NCBI GenBank assembly: GCA_963765285.1
Contig: CAVXVR010000003.1
Span: 992,001-1,056,000, forward strand
Direction: 5' to 3'
DNA: 64,000 nucleotides
From: CAVWZH01 sp963765285
GTDB lineage: Bacteria > Acidobacteriota > Terriglobia > Terriglobales > Acidobacteriaceae
How positions within the stretch are numbered: the stretch's first letter is position 1; each line of letters opens with the position of its first letter. Positions 50,860 through 64,000 of the stretch are shown here, in pieces. Below the pieces are notes generated by a model. It was given only the letters and a program-made list of their open reading frames with translations. It was not told the DNA's origin and made no database searches. The translations under genes and the position numbers were made by a program.

Positions 50860-50947
50860 GTTGAAGGTTGATTATAACAACTCGCGGGGGAGACGGCGGG
50901 ATGTTGCAGGAGACCTCGACGGTTTCAAGAAAATGTGTCGATGCGGA

Positions 50948-52216
50948 TCAGGCGCGGCCCACGCCTACGTATTCGAAACCGAGAGCACGCAGACGGGTGG
51001 AATCGAGGAGGTTTTTGGTGTCCACGATCACTGGATGTTTGAGCAGATGTTTGATGCGGTCAAAATCGAGGGCGCGAAATTCGGGCCAACCGGTGCCGAC
51101 GACCAATGCGTCGACGCCCTCAGCCGCGGCGTACGCCGTATCGCAGTAATGGATCGTTCCATTCATTTCAAGGCGGGCGTCAGGAATGGCCACGGGGTCG
51201 TAGGCTCTCACTCGTGCTCCGCGCGCGATCAAACCTTGCGCCAACCGCATCGACGAAGAACCTGCCACGGAATTTGTGTTCGGTTTGAAGGCCAATCCAA
51301 GAATCCCCAGGTCTTTGTTCTGGACCGAGTGCACTGCTGCCGCGATCTTTTCAACCATTCTGTCGGCCAGGCTGTGGTTCACGTCGCGGGCTGCGTTCAG
51401 CACTTTAAGCGAAACCCCATTGCTTTGGGCCAGGGCGGCGAGTGATTCCATGTCGGTCTCGGCAAACAAGCCGCCCATGCCGGCCCCGGGTTGCAGGCAG
51501 CGAGGTGCGATCCGTTTGTCCAGGCCCAGGGCCAGCGACAAGCTGACGGCATCCGCCTTCACTTTTTCGCACAAGCTGGAAAGCTCATTGATGAAGGAAA
51601 TCTTGGTGGCAACAAATGCCGTGGCCGACTCGCGCACCAGTTCCGCCGTCTCGTGATTGGTGACGATCACCGGAACCCCACGCATCACCAGCGGATGAAA
51701 GATCTGTTTGATGGCCAGGACAGCATCGTTGGCGCCTGTGCCCAGAATGATCCGGTCAGGCCAGTTGAAATCCTCCACCGCGCACCCTGGAGTAAAGAAC
51801 ATGGGCTGGGAGACGATCGTAGCTTTGGCGCCAGCCTGTTTTACGCTTTTCTCGAGGCCCGTTGCCGTGCCCACCGGCACCGGCGTAACCAGCACCAGAA
51901 TGGGAGGCTTGGTGGCCAGCCCGGCGATGCGCGTCACCAAGTCCGCCAGGTGATCGGGACTGTCTTCGGCCAGGAAGATGACTCGCGCTTTGCGGGCAAA
52001 CGACTCCAGGTCGGTTGAATACGCCAGGCGGCCAGAGCGCACGTTACGCTTGATTACTTCGGTCAGGTTTTTCTCGTGGAAGGGAATGTTCCCCTGGGCC
52101 ATTTCAACCATGCGGGAACTATCGGGGTGGCAGCAGGTTACAGGAGTTCCAAAGTCTGCCAGACAGGCCGAAACCACCGTGCCCAGGTACCCTGATCCAT
52201 AAACGCCAATTTGCAT
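50948..52216 (-). CDS. UDP-glucose/GDP-mannose dehydrogenase-like protein without catalytic residues
   Basis: 422 residues with the three-domain UGDH plan: a Rossmann start IGVYGSGYLGTVVSACLADFG, a central helix ATAFVATKISFINELSSLCE, and a C-terminal GILGLAFKPNT and VVGTGWPEFRALD. The residues that do the chemistry are changed. The nucleophile motif GFGGSCFPKD reads GMGGLFAETD (Cys and Lys lost, near residue 250), NPEFLREG reads QPMFFTPG, the usual GTP after the second strand is EDSP, and KPNTDDxR is KPNTNSVA. NAD binding is plausible but dehydrogenase activity is doubtful. Confidence 0.82.
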   Translation of the reverse strand: MQIGVYGSGYLGTVVSACLADFGTPVTCCHPDSSRMVEMAQGNIPFHEKNLTEVIKRNVRSGRLAYSTDLESFARKARVIFLAEDSPDHLADLVTRIAGLATKPPILVLVTPVPVGTATGLEKSVKQAGAKATIVSQPMFFTPGCAVEDFNWPDRIILGTGANDAVLAIKQIFHPLVMRGVPVIVTNHETAELVRESATAFVATKISFINELSSLCEKVKADAVSLSLALGLDKRIAPRCLQPGAGMGGLFAETDMESLAALAQSNGVSLKVLNAARDVNHSLADRMVEKIAAAVHSVQNKDLGILGLAFKPNTNSVAGSSSMRLAQGLIARGARVRAYDPVAIPDARLEMNGTIHYCDTAYAAAEGVDALVVGTGWPEFRALDFDRIKHLLKHPVIVDTKNLLDSTRLRALGFEYVGVGRA

Positions 52217-52381
52217 GCTTGTCGCCTCATTCCCACGACCCCAAAACCCGCCTGGGACGCGGGATTTACGCAGCACACCAGCTTCTTATCTACGCTGGCG
52301 CGGTAACCTTGGCAACACCCGATGGGGACATGTACTTCCGGGATATGGAATCGGAAAACGGGCGGGAAAAGAGAGGCAGAT

Positions 52382-52936
52382 TTAGCGATGGTGCGGCGAC
52401 ACCAGCGAGCGCCCAAGCGGGACGCCGGCCAGGTCGACCCAACAGTTCTGATCGTTCTCGCGGACAAAGGTCAGTTCTTCGACTTCAACGCTGCGGTTGC
52501 CGGCAAACTGGGCCCAGCGTTCGCTAGCCACTTTGTGAGCCTCGCGGGCTTCGGCCTCAGTGGTCACTTTCACGATGGTCAGGTGGGGCATGTAAGGCCA
52601 CTCTTCCTGGAAAGCTAGTGTTTTGGTGTTCAAGCGATCGTGCAGGTCCGTCATGCGATGGGCGTCTTTTTGCACGCGGATGAAAACGGTCGGAGTCTTG
52701 GGCACGAACGTTTCCACCGGACCGAGGCTGACCCGGAAAGGCTCGACCTGGCTGCAGACATCTTCCAGCATTTCGCGCGCGGAGAGTTCGCTGCCCTGCA
52801 GACAACGCGGCGGAAGTACCGTGAGGTGGGCAGCGAGGTGAGGCAGATTGGGATGCAGCTCCCGGCGGAGACTTTCGACAAACTCTCCCACCGGATTCTT
52901 CAGGTAAGCCACCAAGGCGTAGCGCGAAACGGTCAT
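52382..52936 (-). CDS. 2'-5' RNA ligase / LigT-like 2H phosphoesterase
   Basis: 184 residues with the two H-x-T motifs of the 2H superfamily, HLTVLPP near residue 37 and HLTIVKV near 118, in a duplicated alpha/beta fold. Members act on 2'-5' or cyclic phosphodiester bonds of RNA. The physiological substrate is unknown. It is read toward the large kinase, but the 114-base gap to the kinase stop lies on the far side; no operon is evident. Confidence 0.88.
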   Translation of the reverse strand: MTVSRYALVAYLKNPVGEFVESLRRELHPNLPHLAAHLTVLPPRCLQGSELSAREMLEDVCSQVEPFRVSLGPVETFVPKTPTVFIRVQKDAHRMTDLHDRLNTKTLAFQEEWPYMPHLTIVKVTTEAEAREAHKVASERWAQFAGNRSVEVEELTFVRENDQNCWVDLAGVPLGRSLVSPHHR

Positions 52937-53050
52937 GACCTGACAACATTATACCGTGAGGTTTGGGGGCGGCGCTGGGGCACCGAAGTGCCATCGAAGG
53001 CACACTGGCGCTATTTGCGAAGTGGTTGAAAAGTTTGATTTTTGGGAAGG

Positions 53051-58048
<4,998 letters not shown>

Positions 58049-58128
58049 GCAAGCTCCCGCCTCGGGGAGAGCTAGCATATTAACTGATCTGTAAGGGGCA
58101 AAAACAGGGCGGGGCCACTCCACACAAT

Positions 58129-58188
58129 GTCATCCTGAGCGGAGTAGCGGCTGGGCTTTGCCAAGCCGCTACGCAGTCGAAGGACCCC
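58129..58188. repeat. Dispersed intergenic repeat unit, copy A
   Basis: Begins tgtcatcctgagcggag and ends gtcgaaggacccc, with a GC hairpin (gtagcggct / agccgctac) between. A second copy lies inverted 110 bases downstream. Confidence 0.8.
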
Positions 58189-58298
58189 TTGTGCGCATGT
58201 GCTGTCACGAACCTCGCAAGGAATTTCCGGGACGGATGCTTCTGACACGGTTGCTGGAGAGAATTCCTATACGAGTACGTGGCACTACAAGCAGATAT

Positions 58299-58357
58299 GG
58301 GGTCCTTCGACTCCGGAAAAGTGCGCTTCGCGCACTGCTCCTCCGCTCAGGATGACA
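58299..58357. repeat. Dispersed intergenic repeat unit, copy B (inverted)
   Basis: Begins ggggtccttcgac and ends ctccgctcaggatgaca, the reverse complement of the ends of copy A. The middle differs but again holds a hairpin (agtgcgc / gcgcact). The two copies flank about 110 bases of unique sequence in the gap before the glycosyltransferase. Confidence 0.8.
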
Positions 58358-58560
58358 GGTTGAGTCCTTCCGTTCCAACTGGTCAATTTTGACCAGTCTG
58401 TATCGCCCGACCAGCGAATACTAGATAGAAGGAGAACTGCCCCCTTGAAGGAATCCCCCCGGAAGGCCAAAAATCTCAATCGCCCTGTTACCGCTTCAAC
58501 TCTGAGAAGCAGGCGTGCGCCGGAAATCAACCTTCTTCACCCGCCGAGCTGTGGATATTG

Positions 58561-60991
58561 ATGTCCGTGATAGAAACAGTCCCGTCGGCTGGAACGCTCG
58601 AACTGGTTAACCGCCGGCCCGTGGCCAGGCACGCGACCACCGCGCCCATTCGCCTGCAATCGAGCGCGGGACTCCCGAGCCGAATCGCCGTCGTGGGCAA
58701 CTATCTTCCGCGGCAGTGTGGCATTGCCACCTTTACCACCGATTTGTGCGATGCGATTTGCGCTGAGTTTGGCGCGGCACGGTTGTTCGCAGTCCCGGTG
58801 AATGACACGGAATCGGGGTATGCGTACCCGGAGCGAGTCAGGCTCGCGCTTGCGCAGGATGATTTATCGTCTTACGAGCAAGCCGCTGACTTCCTCAATT
58901 TCACGAATTTTGATCTGGTGTGCTTGCAGCACGAGTACGGAATTTTTGGCGGTCCGGCGGGCAGTCACATTTTGACTCTTCTTCGCCGCCTCAAGATGCC
59001 GGTCATAACGACCCTGCATACGGTTCTTCGCGAACCGAGTCCTGACCAGCGACGGGTGATGGAAGAGATCGCAGACCTCTCGGACCGGCTGATCGTCATG
59101 AGCCAGCTCTCTTCCCAGTTCCTGCAAGAAATTTTCAAAGTTCCTGGCAGCAAGATCGATATGGTCCCGCATGGAGTTCCGGACCTGCCGTTCCTTGATC
59201 CCAATTTCTATAAGGACCGCTTCAACGTCGAAGGGAAGGCGGTTCTGGTTACGTTCGGCCTACTCTCCCCAAATAAGGGAATTGAAAACGTCATTCAAGC
59301 GCTGCCGCAGATTCTGTCGAAGCACAAGAATGTTGCCTACATCGTTGCCGGCGCGACCCACCCTCACATTCTTCGACGCGAAGGCGAGCGGTATCGAGAG
59401 TATTTGCAAGCTTTGGCCAGGGAAGTGGGAGTGGAATCGCAGGTGAGCTTCCACAACCGCTTTGTTAGCCCAGAGGAGATGGTTCAGTTCATTGGCGCCG
59501 CGGACATTTACATCACTCCTTATCGCCATGAGGAACAGGTGGTTTCGGGGACACTGGCGTATGCGCTGGGTGCGGGGAAAGCGATCATCTCGACTCCGTA
59601 CTGGCACGCCATCGAATTGTTGGACGACCGTCGCGGCGCGCTGGTCCCTTTTCAGGATCCGGACGCGATCGCGCGAAAGACCATCGAACTGCTCGACACG
59701 CCTGCGACACGTCACGCCATGCGTAAACGTGCCTACCTGTACGCGCGGGACATGATCTGGAAGAAAGCAGCGCAAGGTTACATGGCGAGTTTCGGACAGG
59801 CCCGCAGCGACCGCATGCATGAGCCGCGGGTGATGTTCGCAGATGCAATTTTGGCAAAATCTTTCGACAAGCTGCCCGCGCTAAAATTGGATCACTTGCA
59901 CCGGTTGACTGATGACACCGGAATGCTCCAGCACGCGACCTTCGCAGTTCCCAACTATGCCGAGGGATACACGACCGACGACAACGCACGGGCCCTGGTT
60001 CTAACCACTCTGCTCGAGCAACTTGGAGAAACCGAGTTGTCGGCGCCCGACAACAACCTTGCCTCACGATACTTAGCCTTTCTCGGACATGCCTTTAATG
60101 CGACAAACGGAAGGTTCAGAAACTTCCTGAGCTATGCGCGCGCGTGGAGCGAAGCGCAGGGATCCGAAGATTCTCATGGGCGTGCATTGTGGGCACTCGG
60201 GACGGTTCTGGGGCGCTCCAAAGATCAAGCGCTTCGAGGAGCTTCGGGCCATCTTTTCGAGATCGCCGTCCCGGCGGTGCTTGCCTTTACCAGTCCGCGG
60301 GCTTGGGCCTTCGCCTTGCTCGGCATCGAAGAGTACCTCAACAGCTTTCCGGGAGACCGGGAGGCACAAAGAATAAGCTCACAGCTGGCTGCTCGGCTGA
60401 TCAGAATCCAGGCTGCAAACCAGTCGCCCGGCTGGGCCTGGTTTGAAGACGTTGCGGCTTACTCAAACGCCAGATTGGCGCAAGCAGTTTTGATTGCCGG
60501 CCGCCGCAAATCTGATCACCAGATGATATCGGTCGGTCTTACAGCACTGGACTGGCTGTGCGAAACACAGCATTGCGCAGGGAAAGGTCATTTCGTGCCC
60601 ATCGGTTCGCAAGGGTTTTACCGCAAAGGTGGCGAGAGGGCACGCTTTGATCAACAACCCATAGAGGCGGGCGGCGCCGTTTCGGCGTGCCTCGAAGCGC
60701 TTTCGCATCACGGGAGACGATCGTTGGCGAAAGGAGGCCTGGTCAGCCTTCAACTGGTTCCTGGGAGATAACGACTTGCAAATTGCGCTGTACGATCCGA
60801 CCACCGGGGGTTGCCGTGATGGCCTGCACCCGGAGCGCGTGAATGAAAACCAGGGAGCAGAGTCGACCCTGGCATTCCTGATGGCTCACGTGGAAATGCG
60901 CTTGCAGGGAGAATTCGACAGTTCACGAGTAAGCAATGACTTGGCAAGCGCGTCCGCCAACCAGGATGGGGTAGCTACACCTGTACTTTGA
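58561..60991 (+). pseudogene. GT4-type glycosyltransferase with C-terminal helical domain, one frame break
   Basis: About 810 residues in two frames. The first (58561-60699) has a GT-B glycosyltransferase of the GT4 kind (IAVVGNYLPRQCGIATF; VTFGLLSPNKGIENVIQALPQI; ITPYRHEEQVVSGTLAYALGAGKA), then an alpha-helical barrel-like domain from about residue 440 (DDTGMLQHATFAVPNYAEGYTTDDNARAL). The protein then breaks: FRITGDDRWRKEAWSAFNWFLGDND and LYDPTTGGCRDGLHPERVN follow in the next frame to 60991. One extra base near 60700 explains it. In-frame starts are TTG 58558 or ATG 58561; the ATG is preferred. The catalytic half is intact. Confidence 0.85.
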
Positions 60992-61012
60992 ACCTGTTCT
61001 CATTAAATTCTT

Positions 61013-61999
61013 ATGAGCATCGCCACGACAACTCGCTTCGAGCCTCTACTTCTTCGCCATCCTGCTAACCCAATCTTAACCGGCAAAGACTGGCCATACC
61101 CCATCAACAGTGTCTTCAATGCCGGGGCAACGTTGCTGGCGGACGGCTCGACTCTGTTGTTCTGCCGGGTGGAAGACCGGCGTGGCCTATCGCATCTTTG
61201 TGCCGCCCGCTCGCGAAACGGCGTGGACGGCTGGGAAATTGACAGCGAACCCACGCTGATGCCGAGCCCGAAAGAGTATCCCGAAGAAATCTGGGGCATC
61301 GAAGACCCTCGCATCACGTTCGTGCCGGAACTGCAACAATACGTGGTCACATACACGTCCTACTCGCGCGGTGGCCCAGGCGTATCTCTGGCTCTGACCA
61401 AGGATTTTCGCAGCTTCGAGCGCTACGGCGTCATTATGCCGCCCGATGACAAAGACTCCGCGCTGCTTCCTCGCAGAATTGACGGTTATTGGGCGCTGAT
61501 TCATCGGCCGGCCACAAACCTGGGTGCCCACATATGGATTTCCTACTCTCCCGATCTGCGCCACTGGGGAAGGCACCGTCTTATGCTGGAAGCACGCCGC
61601 GGCGCCTGGTGGGACGCGAACAAGATTGGTTTATCCCCGCCGCCCATTGAGACAGCCAGGGGCTGGCTGGTCATTTACCACGGAGTGCGTCACACGCCTT
61701 CGGGCTGCCTGTATCGATTGGGCCTGGCTCTGTTCGACCTGGAGAAACCAGAAAGATGCTTGCTGCGAGGGGACTCCTGGATTTTTGGGCCGGAGGCCGA
61801 GTACGAGCTCCACGGCGACGTGGATGATGTTGTCTTCCCCTGCGGATACACAATGGATGCTGATGGCGACACGATCAATCTTTACTACGGAGCTGCGGAT
61901 TGCTCCATCGCCCTGGCACGGGGCAGCGTTCGTTCTCTGCTGGCTTGGCTGGACGCCAATGGAAGTTGTTGCGAACGGCGGCGAGATCACGACCGATGA
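61013..61999 (+). CDS. Family GH130 beta-mannoside phosphorylase/hydrolase-like protein
   Basis: 328 residues of a five-bladed propeller. Family GH130 signs are NSVFNAGATLLADGSTLLFCRVEDRRG (the catalytic-face Arg and Asp), EEIWGIEDPRITFVPE (DPR), DSALLPRRIDGYWALIHRP and GWLVIYHGVRHTPSG. Members split or phosphorolyse beta-mannosidic bonds of glycans. It follows the glycosyltransferase by 21 bases and overlaps the small gene downstream, suggesting a common role in a mannose-containing glycan. Donor and product are inferred only. Confidence 0.9.
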   Translation: MSIATTTRFEPLLLRHPANPILTGKDWPYPINSVFNAGATLLADGSTLLFCRVEDRRGLSHLCAARSRNGVDGWEIDSEPTLMPSPKEYPEEIWGIEDPRITFVPELQQYVVTYTSYSRGGPGVSLALTKDFRSFERYGVIMPPDDKDSALLPRRIDGYWALIHRPATNLGAHIWISYSPDLRHWGRHRLMLEARRGAWWDANKIGLSPPPIETARGWLVIYHGVRHTPSGCLYRLGLALFDLEKPERCLLRGDSWIFGPEAEYELHGDVDDVVFPCGYTMDADGDTINLYYGAADCSIALARGSVRSLLAWLDANGSCCERRRDHDR

Positions 62000-62199
62000 A
62001 CCCGCTGGCGTGGACTTTCCAATTTGTTTTTGGCTGCCGGCACCGTCACCAAAGCCGCGTGTTTACCATCAAACACCGCAGTTACCGGGTCTGCTTCGAT
62101 TGTGGACGGGAATTCGATCTACCGGACGTTCACGCAGCCAGTACGGCCAGCGTTGTCGATAATGCCCGTTTAGGAGTGGACGCCCGTCACTCCCGATGA
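61996..62199 (+). CDS. Small Cys-containing protein
   Basis: 67 residues beginning MNPLAWTFQFVFGCRHRHQSRVFTI. Cys14, Cys33 and Cys36 (YRVCFDCGREFD) suggest a degenerate zinc ribbon, perhaps with His as fourth ligand. I associate this pattern with small proteins of Acidobacteriota of unknown role. Its ATG overlaps the GH130 stop (ATGA), so it is translationally coupled. Confidence 0.72.
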   Translation: MNPLAWTFQFVFGCRHRHQSRVFTIKHRSYRVCFDCGREFDLPDVHAASTASVVDNARLGVDARHSR

Positions 62200-62254
62200 A
62201 GCTTGTCCACTGCTTGGGTTCGCATCCTCTTGCTTTAACGCGGGATGCAGTCCG

Positions 62255-62765
62255 TTACGGCGAGGGCTTTCCAGAGGCCTTCACCGCTATGACCTCAATC
62301 TCCACCAGCGCCCAGGGCGCGGCCAGCGCTGAAACTTGCACGGTGCTGCGGGCGGGTTTGTTGGGCTGCTCTTTGGTCCCGAAGAAGCGCGTATAGGCGG
62401 CCATCAAGCCGGCGAAATCCATCTTGCCGCCCTTGGCTGGATCGCCAACCAGATAGACGTGCATCATCACCACGTCGCCCATGGTAAGACCCTCGGACTT
62501 TAGCGTCTCCTGTATTTTGGTCAGCGTGCTCATGCTCTGCGCTTCGGTGTCGCCGTAGACAGCGGCCGTTCCCTTGGCTGTGTCCGCCGGAGTTACCGGC
62601 GAGGCCAACTGGCCACTCAGGTACAAAGAGTCTCCTGCCCAGACTCCGGTGGCGATGGGACGCTCCGCGTCCTGAATGTGGCGGACGGAGGTCTGGGCCT
62701 GCACGGCACCGACGACGCACAAGAAGGTGATGCGTAAGGCCCAAGCACATCGAGATTTTTCGCAT
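62255..62765 (-). CDS. Exported RidA/YjgF-family protein, signal peptide out of frame
   Basis: The main frame (stop at 62255) holds a RidA-type trimeric fold: LYLSGQLASPVTPADTAKG, QSMSTLTKIQETLKSEGLTMGDVVMMHVYLVGD, and VQVSALAAPWALVEIEVIAVK. The conserved Arg that binds the imine substrate is seen as PARSTV. Upstream, a good ribosome site (ggag) precedes an ATG at 62765 that starts a signal peptide in another frame. Removing one base near 62737-62738 joins the two into MRKISMCLGLRITFLCVVG and AVQAQ. Either an assembly error or a recent frameshift; the core is intact. Confidence 0.78.
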
Positions 62766-62788
62766 TGATATCTCCACTCTGAGTTCGA

Positions 62789-64000
62789 TCAGGATTGGTT
62801 GACGCGGGTCACGATCATCGTGATCGTCCGCTGCGCCGCGAGCGCAGCTCCTTCCTGCCAGCCGATGATATGGCTGCAGTGGTCTCCGGCAAAGTAGATG
62901 CGATCGTCGGGAACGAGGAATTCTTTATAAGGTCCGTCGAAGTACGGTGAACGCTTGGGCGGCGGATATCCCGGCCCACGGCTTACCCACGACCCCAGGC
63001 TGTAGGGCACCTTGCCCCAGCACATGTACATCGGCTTCTCCAGTTCTGTGCTCTTGCCGGGATGAAGTTTCTCGACTGCCTCCCGGGACGCCGCGATCTT
63101 CGCTTCGGTCGAAGGCAGCTTGCCGAAGTCGCCAAAGTTTTCCATCGCGTAGCCGGAGATAAGCACACCGCGTTTTGACATCAATTTCGCGCTGGGATAC
63201 CAGACTACCGAAATCGGACCGGTCGTCAGCCATGATAGGCCGCCGTAGATCTCGTCACCGTCCTGCTCCCAGAAGCGCCGCGACTCCCAGGCGACTTTGT
63301 AGGCAGAGTCGTATTCGACACGTTCGATTGCAGATTTTACCCGCGGAGCAAAGTCATTCGGCACTGTTCGAAGAACGGGAAGTGGCAAAGTGCAAATGCA
63401 ATAGGGAGCTTCGATGGAACGGATCGGGCCGGACTCTCCCTGGCGATACGAAACCCGGACGCCGTTGGTCGTCTTCCTGATTTCCGTAATCGGGCAGTTG
63501 TAGCGGACCATCTTGCCCAGCGCGTGGGCAAATGCGTAAGGAATTCGATCCATGCCACCGACCGGCTGGAACATGGGGGCCTGCATATCAAGTATTTCCT
63601 CAAACAGCATGGGCCCGCAGAAGTCTGATTTAAGAAGGTCGGAAAATGGAAGTGGAGCGCGGGGAATTTCCACCCGATCGCCAGCACCGGCCTCCTGCTG
63701 ATCTCCGGAGCGCGGGGAACCGGTGTATTTGAAGTCAGGCTGCAGATCTCCGTACGACTTGAGGAAATCCATCACCACCGCGTGGTCATTCTGGGTGAAG
63801 GCTTGATCGAGCGCGCCCTGTTGCACACATTTGGCCAGCAGTTCGGCAACGTGGCCGCGCGTGTCATTGATGGCCTGTCCCTGCCGGATCGGCTTGCCGT
63901 CGAAGACCTTATCGTTCTGGAGCAGAGCGGTGCGCGAGCTGTTCACTTCGACTTCGAGCTCGACTCCCAACTCGTTGCAGTAGCCGAGGATGGTTTTGTG
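62789..64000 (-). CDS. Flavin monoamine oxidase-like protein, partial
   Basis: The 5' end lies beyond the window, since the frame stays open to base 64000 (HKTILGYCNELGVELEVEV). The 403 visible residues include the C-terminal FAD-binding portion of the amine oxidase family: YRQGESGPIRSIEAPYCICTLPLPVL, RFWEQDGDEIYGGLSWL, and IYFAGDHCSHIIGWQEGAALAAQRTI, where AGDH and GWQEGA contact the flavin. It oxidises an amine or amino acid; the substrate is unknown. It is 24 bases upstream of the RidA-like gene, which could act on the imine that such oxidases release. Confidence 0.88.
   Translation of the reverse strand, partial: HKTILGYCNELGVELEVEVNSSRTALLQNDKVFDGKPIRQGQAINDTRGHVAELLAKCVQQGALDQAFTQNDHAVVMDFLKSYGDLQPDFKYTGSPRSGDQQEAGAGDRVEIPRAPLPFSDLLKSDFCGPMLFEEILDMQAPMFQPVGGMDRIPYAFAHALGKMVRYNCPITEIRKTTNGVRVSYRQGESGPIRSIEAPYCICTLPLPVLRTVPNDFAPRVKSAIERVEYDSAYKVAWESRRFWEQDGDEIYGGLSWLTTGPISVVWYPSAKLMSKRGVLISGYAMENFGDFGKLPSTEAKIAASREAVEKLHPGKSTELEKPMYMCWGKVPYSLGSWVSRGPGYPPPKRSPYFDGPYKEFLVPDDRIYFAGDHCSHIIGWQEGAALAAQRTITMIVTRVNQS

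Overview
The window is GC-rich bacterial chromosome with densely packed genes on both strands. I infer a member of the Acidobacteriota (Terriglobia type). The reasons are two large Ser/Thr kinases with TPR and PEGA-like regions, two c-di-GMP HD-GYP proteins, small zinc-ribbon proteins of a kind I associate with that phylum, and intergenic repeats of the type cctgagcggag...gtcgaaggacc. I see no phage, insertion sequence, CRISPR array or rRNA. Two tRNA genes are present: Ile2 with a CAT anticodon, and His.

Layout. 1-6 kb: the end of a Fur/PerR regulator followed by katG (peroxide defence), then a small operon of ArsR-type regulator, VOC protein, small membrane protein and SRPBCC protein, read from a promoter that overlaps a perfect operator palindrome. 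6-14 kb: a periplasmic GH1 glucosidase, then the most unusual part of the window. This part is a nucleotidyltransferase/YciI pair facing an ABC exporter, a Ser/His-type S26 peptidase, an HPr-kinase-like protein, a PqqD-like protein and a radical SAM/SPASM enzyme. It looks like a peptide-modification (RiPP-like) island without an obvious precursor. 14-24 kb: a membrane HD-GYP/GAF/GGDEF/PilZ protein, tRNA-Ile2, a methyltransferase, a lipase-maturation-factor-like protein, a PDZ-only secreted protein, a YggX-like protein, an LpxH-like phosphatase overlapping a glycosyltransferase, and an outer-membrane barrel.

24-34 kb: a LysR regulator divergent from leuA (without its regulatory domain) and leuB, an ALG5-like glycosyltransferase, an HD-GYP response regulator, a rhomboid protease, an EamA transporter, a class III aminotransferase and a MOSC protein. 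34-45 kb: two tandem secreted Cys-rich paralogues, each with the same promoter, leader and terminator; an ArsB/SLC13-like transporter; a GAF protein; a kinase with TPRs; two parS-like palindromes; two small secreted proteins; a LysW-like zinc protein; and a frameshifted M28 peptidase followed by a second rhomboid. 45-64 kb: hydrolase, DksA-like protein, M28 peptidase, orphan GvpL/F protein, tRNA-His, a UDP-glucose-dehydrogenase-like protein without its catalytic residues, a 2'-5' RNA ligase-like protein, a 1,665-residue kinase, a glycosyltransferase/GH130/small-protein operon (the glycosyltransferase is frameshifted), a RidA-like protein with a frame break in its signal peptide, and an amine oxidase cut by the window end.

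Four single-base frame breaks in three genes, all in the last third, suggest either local decay or residual assembly errors. They should be resolved before those genes are called inactive.
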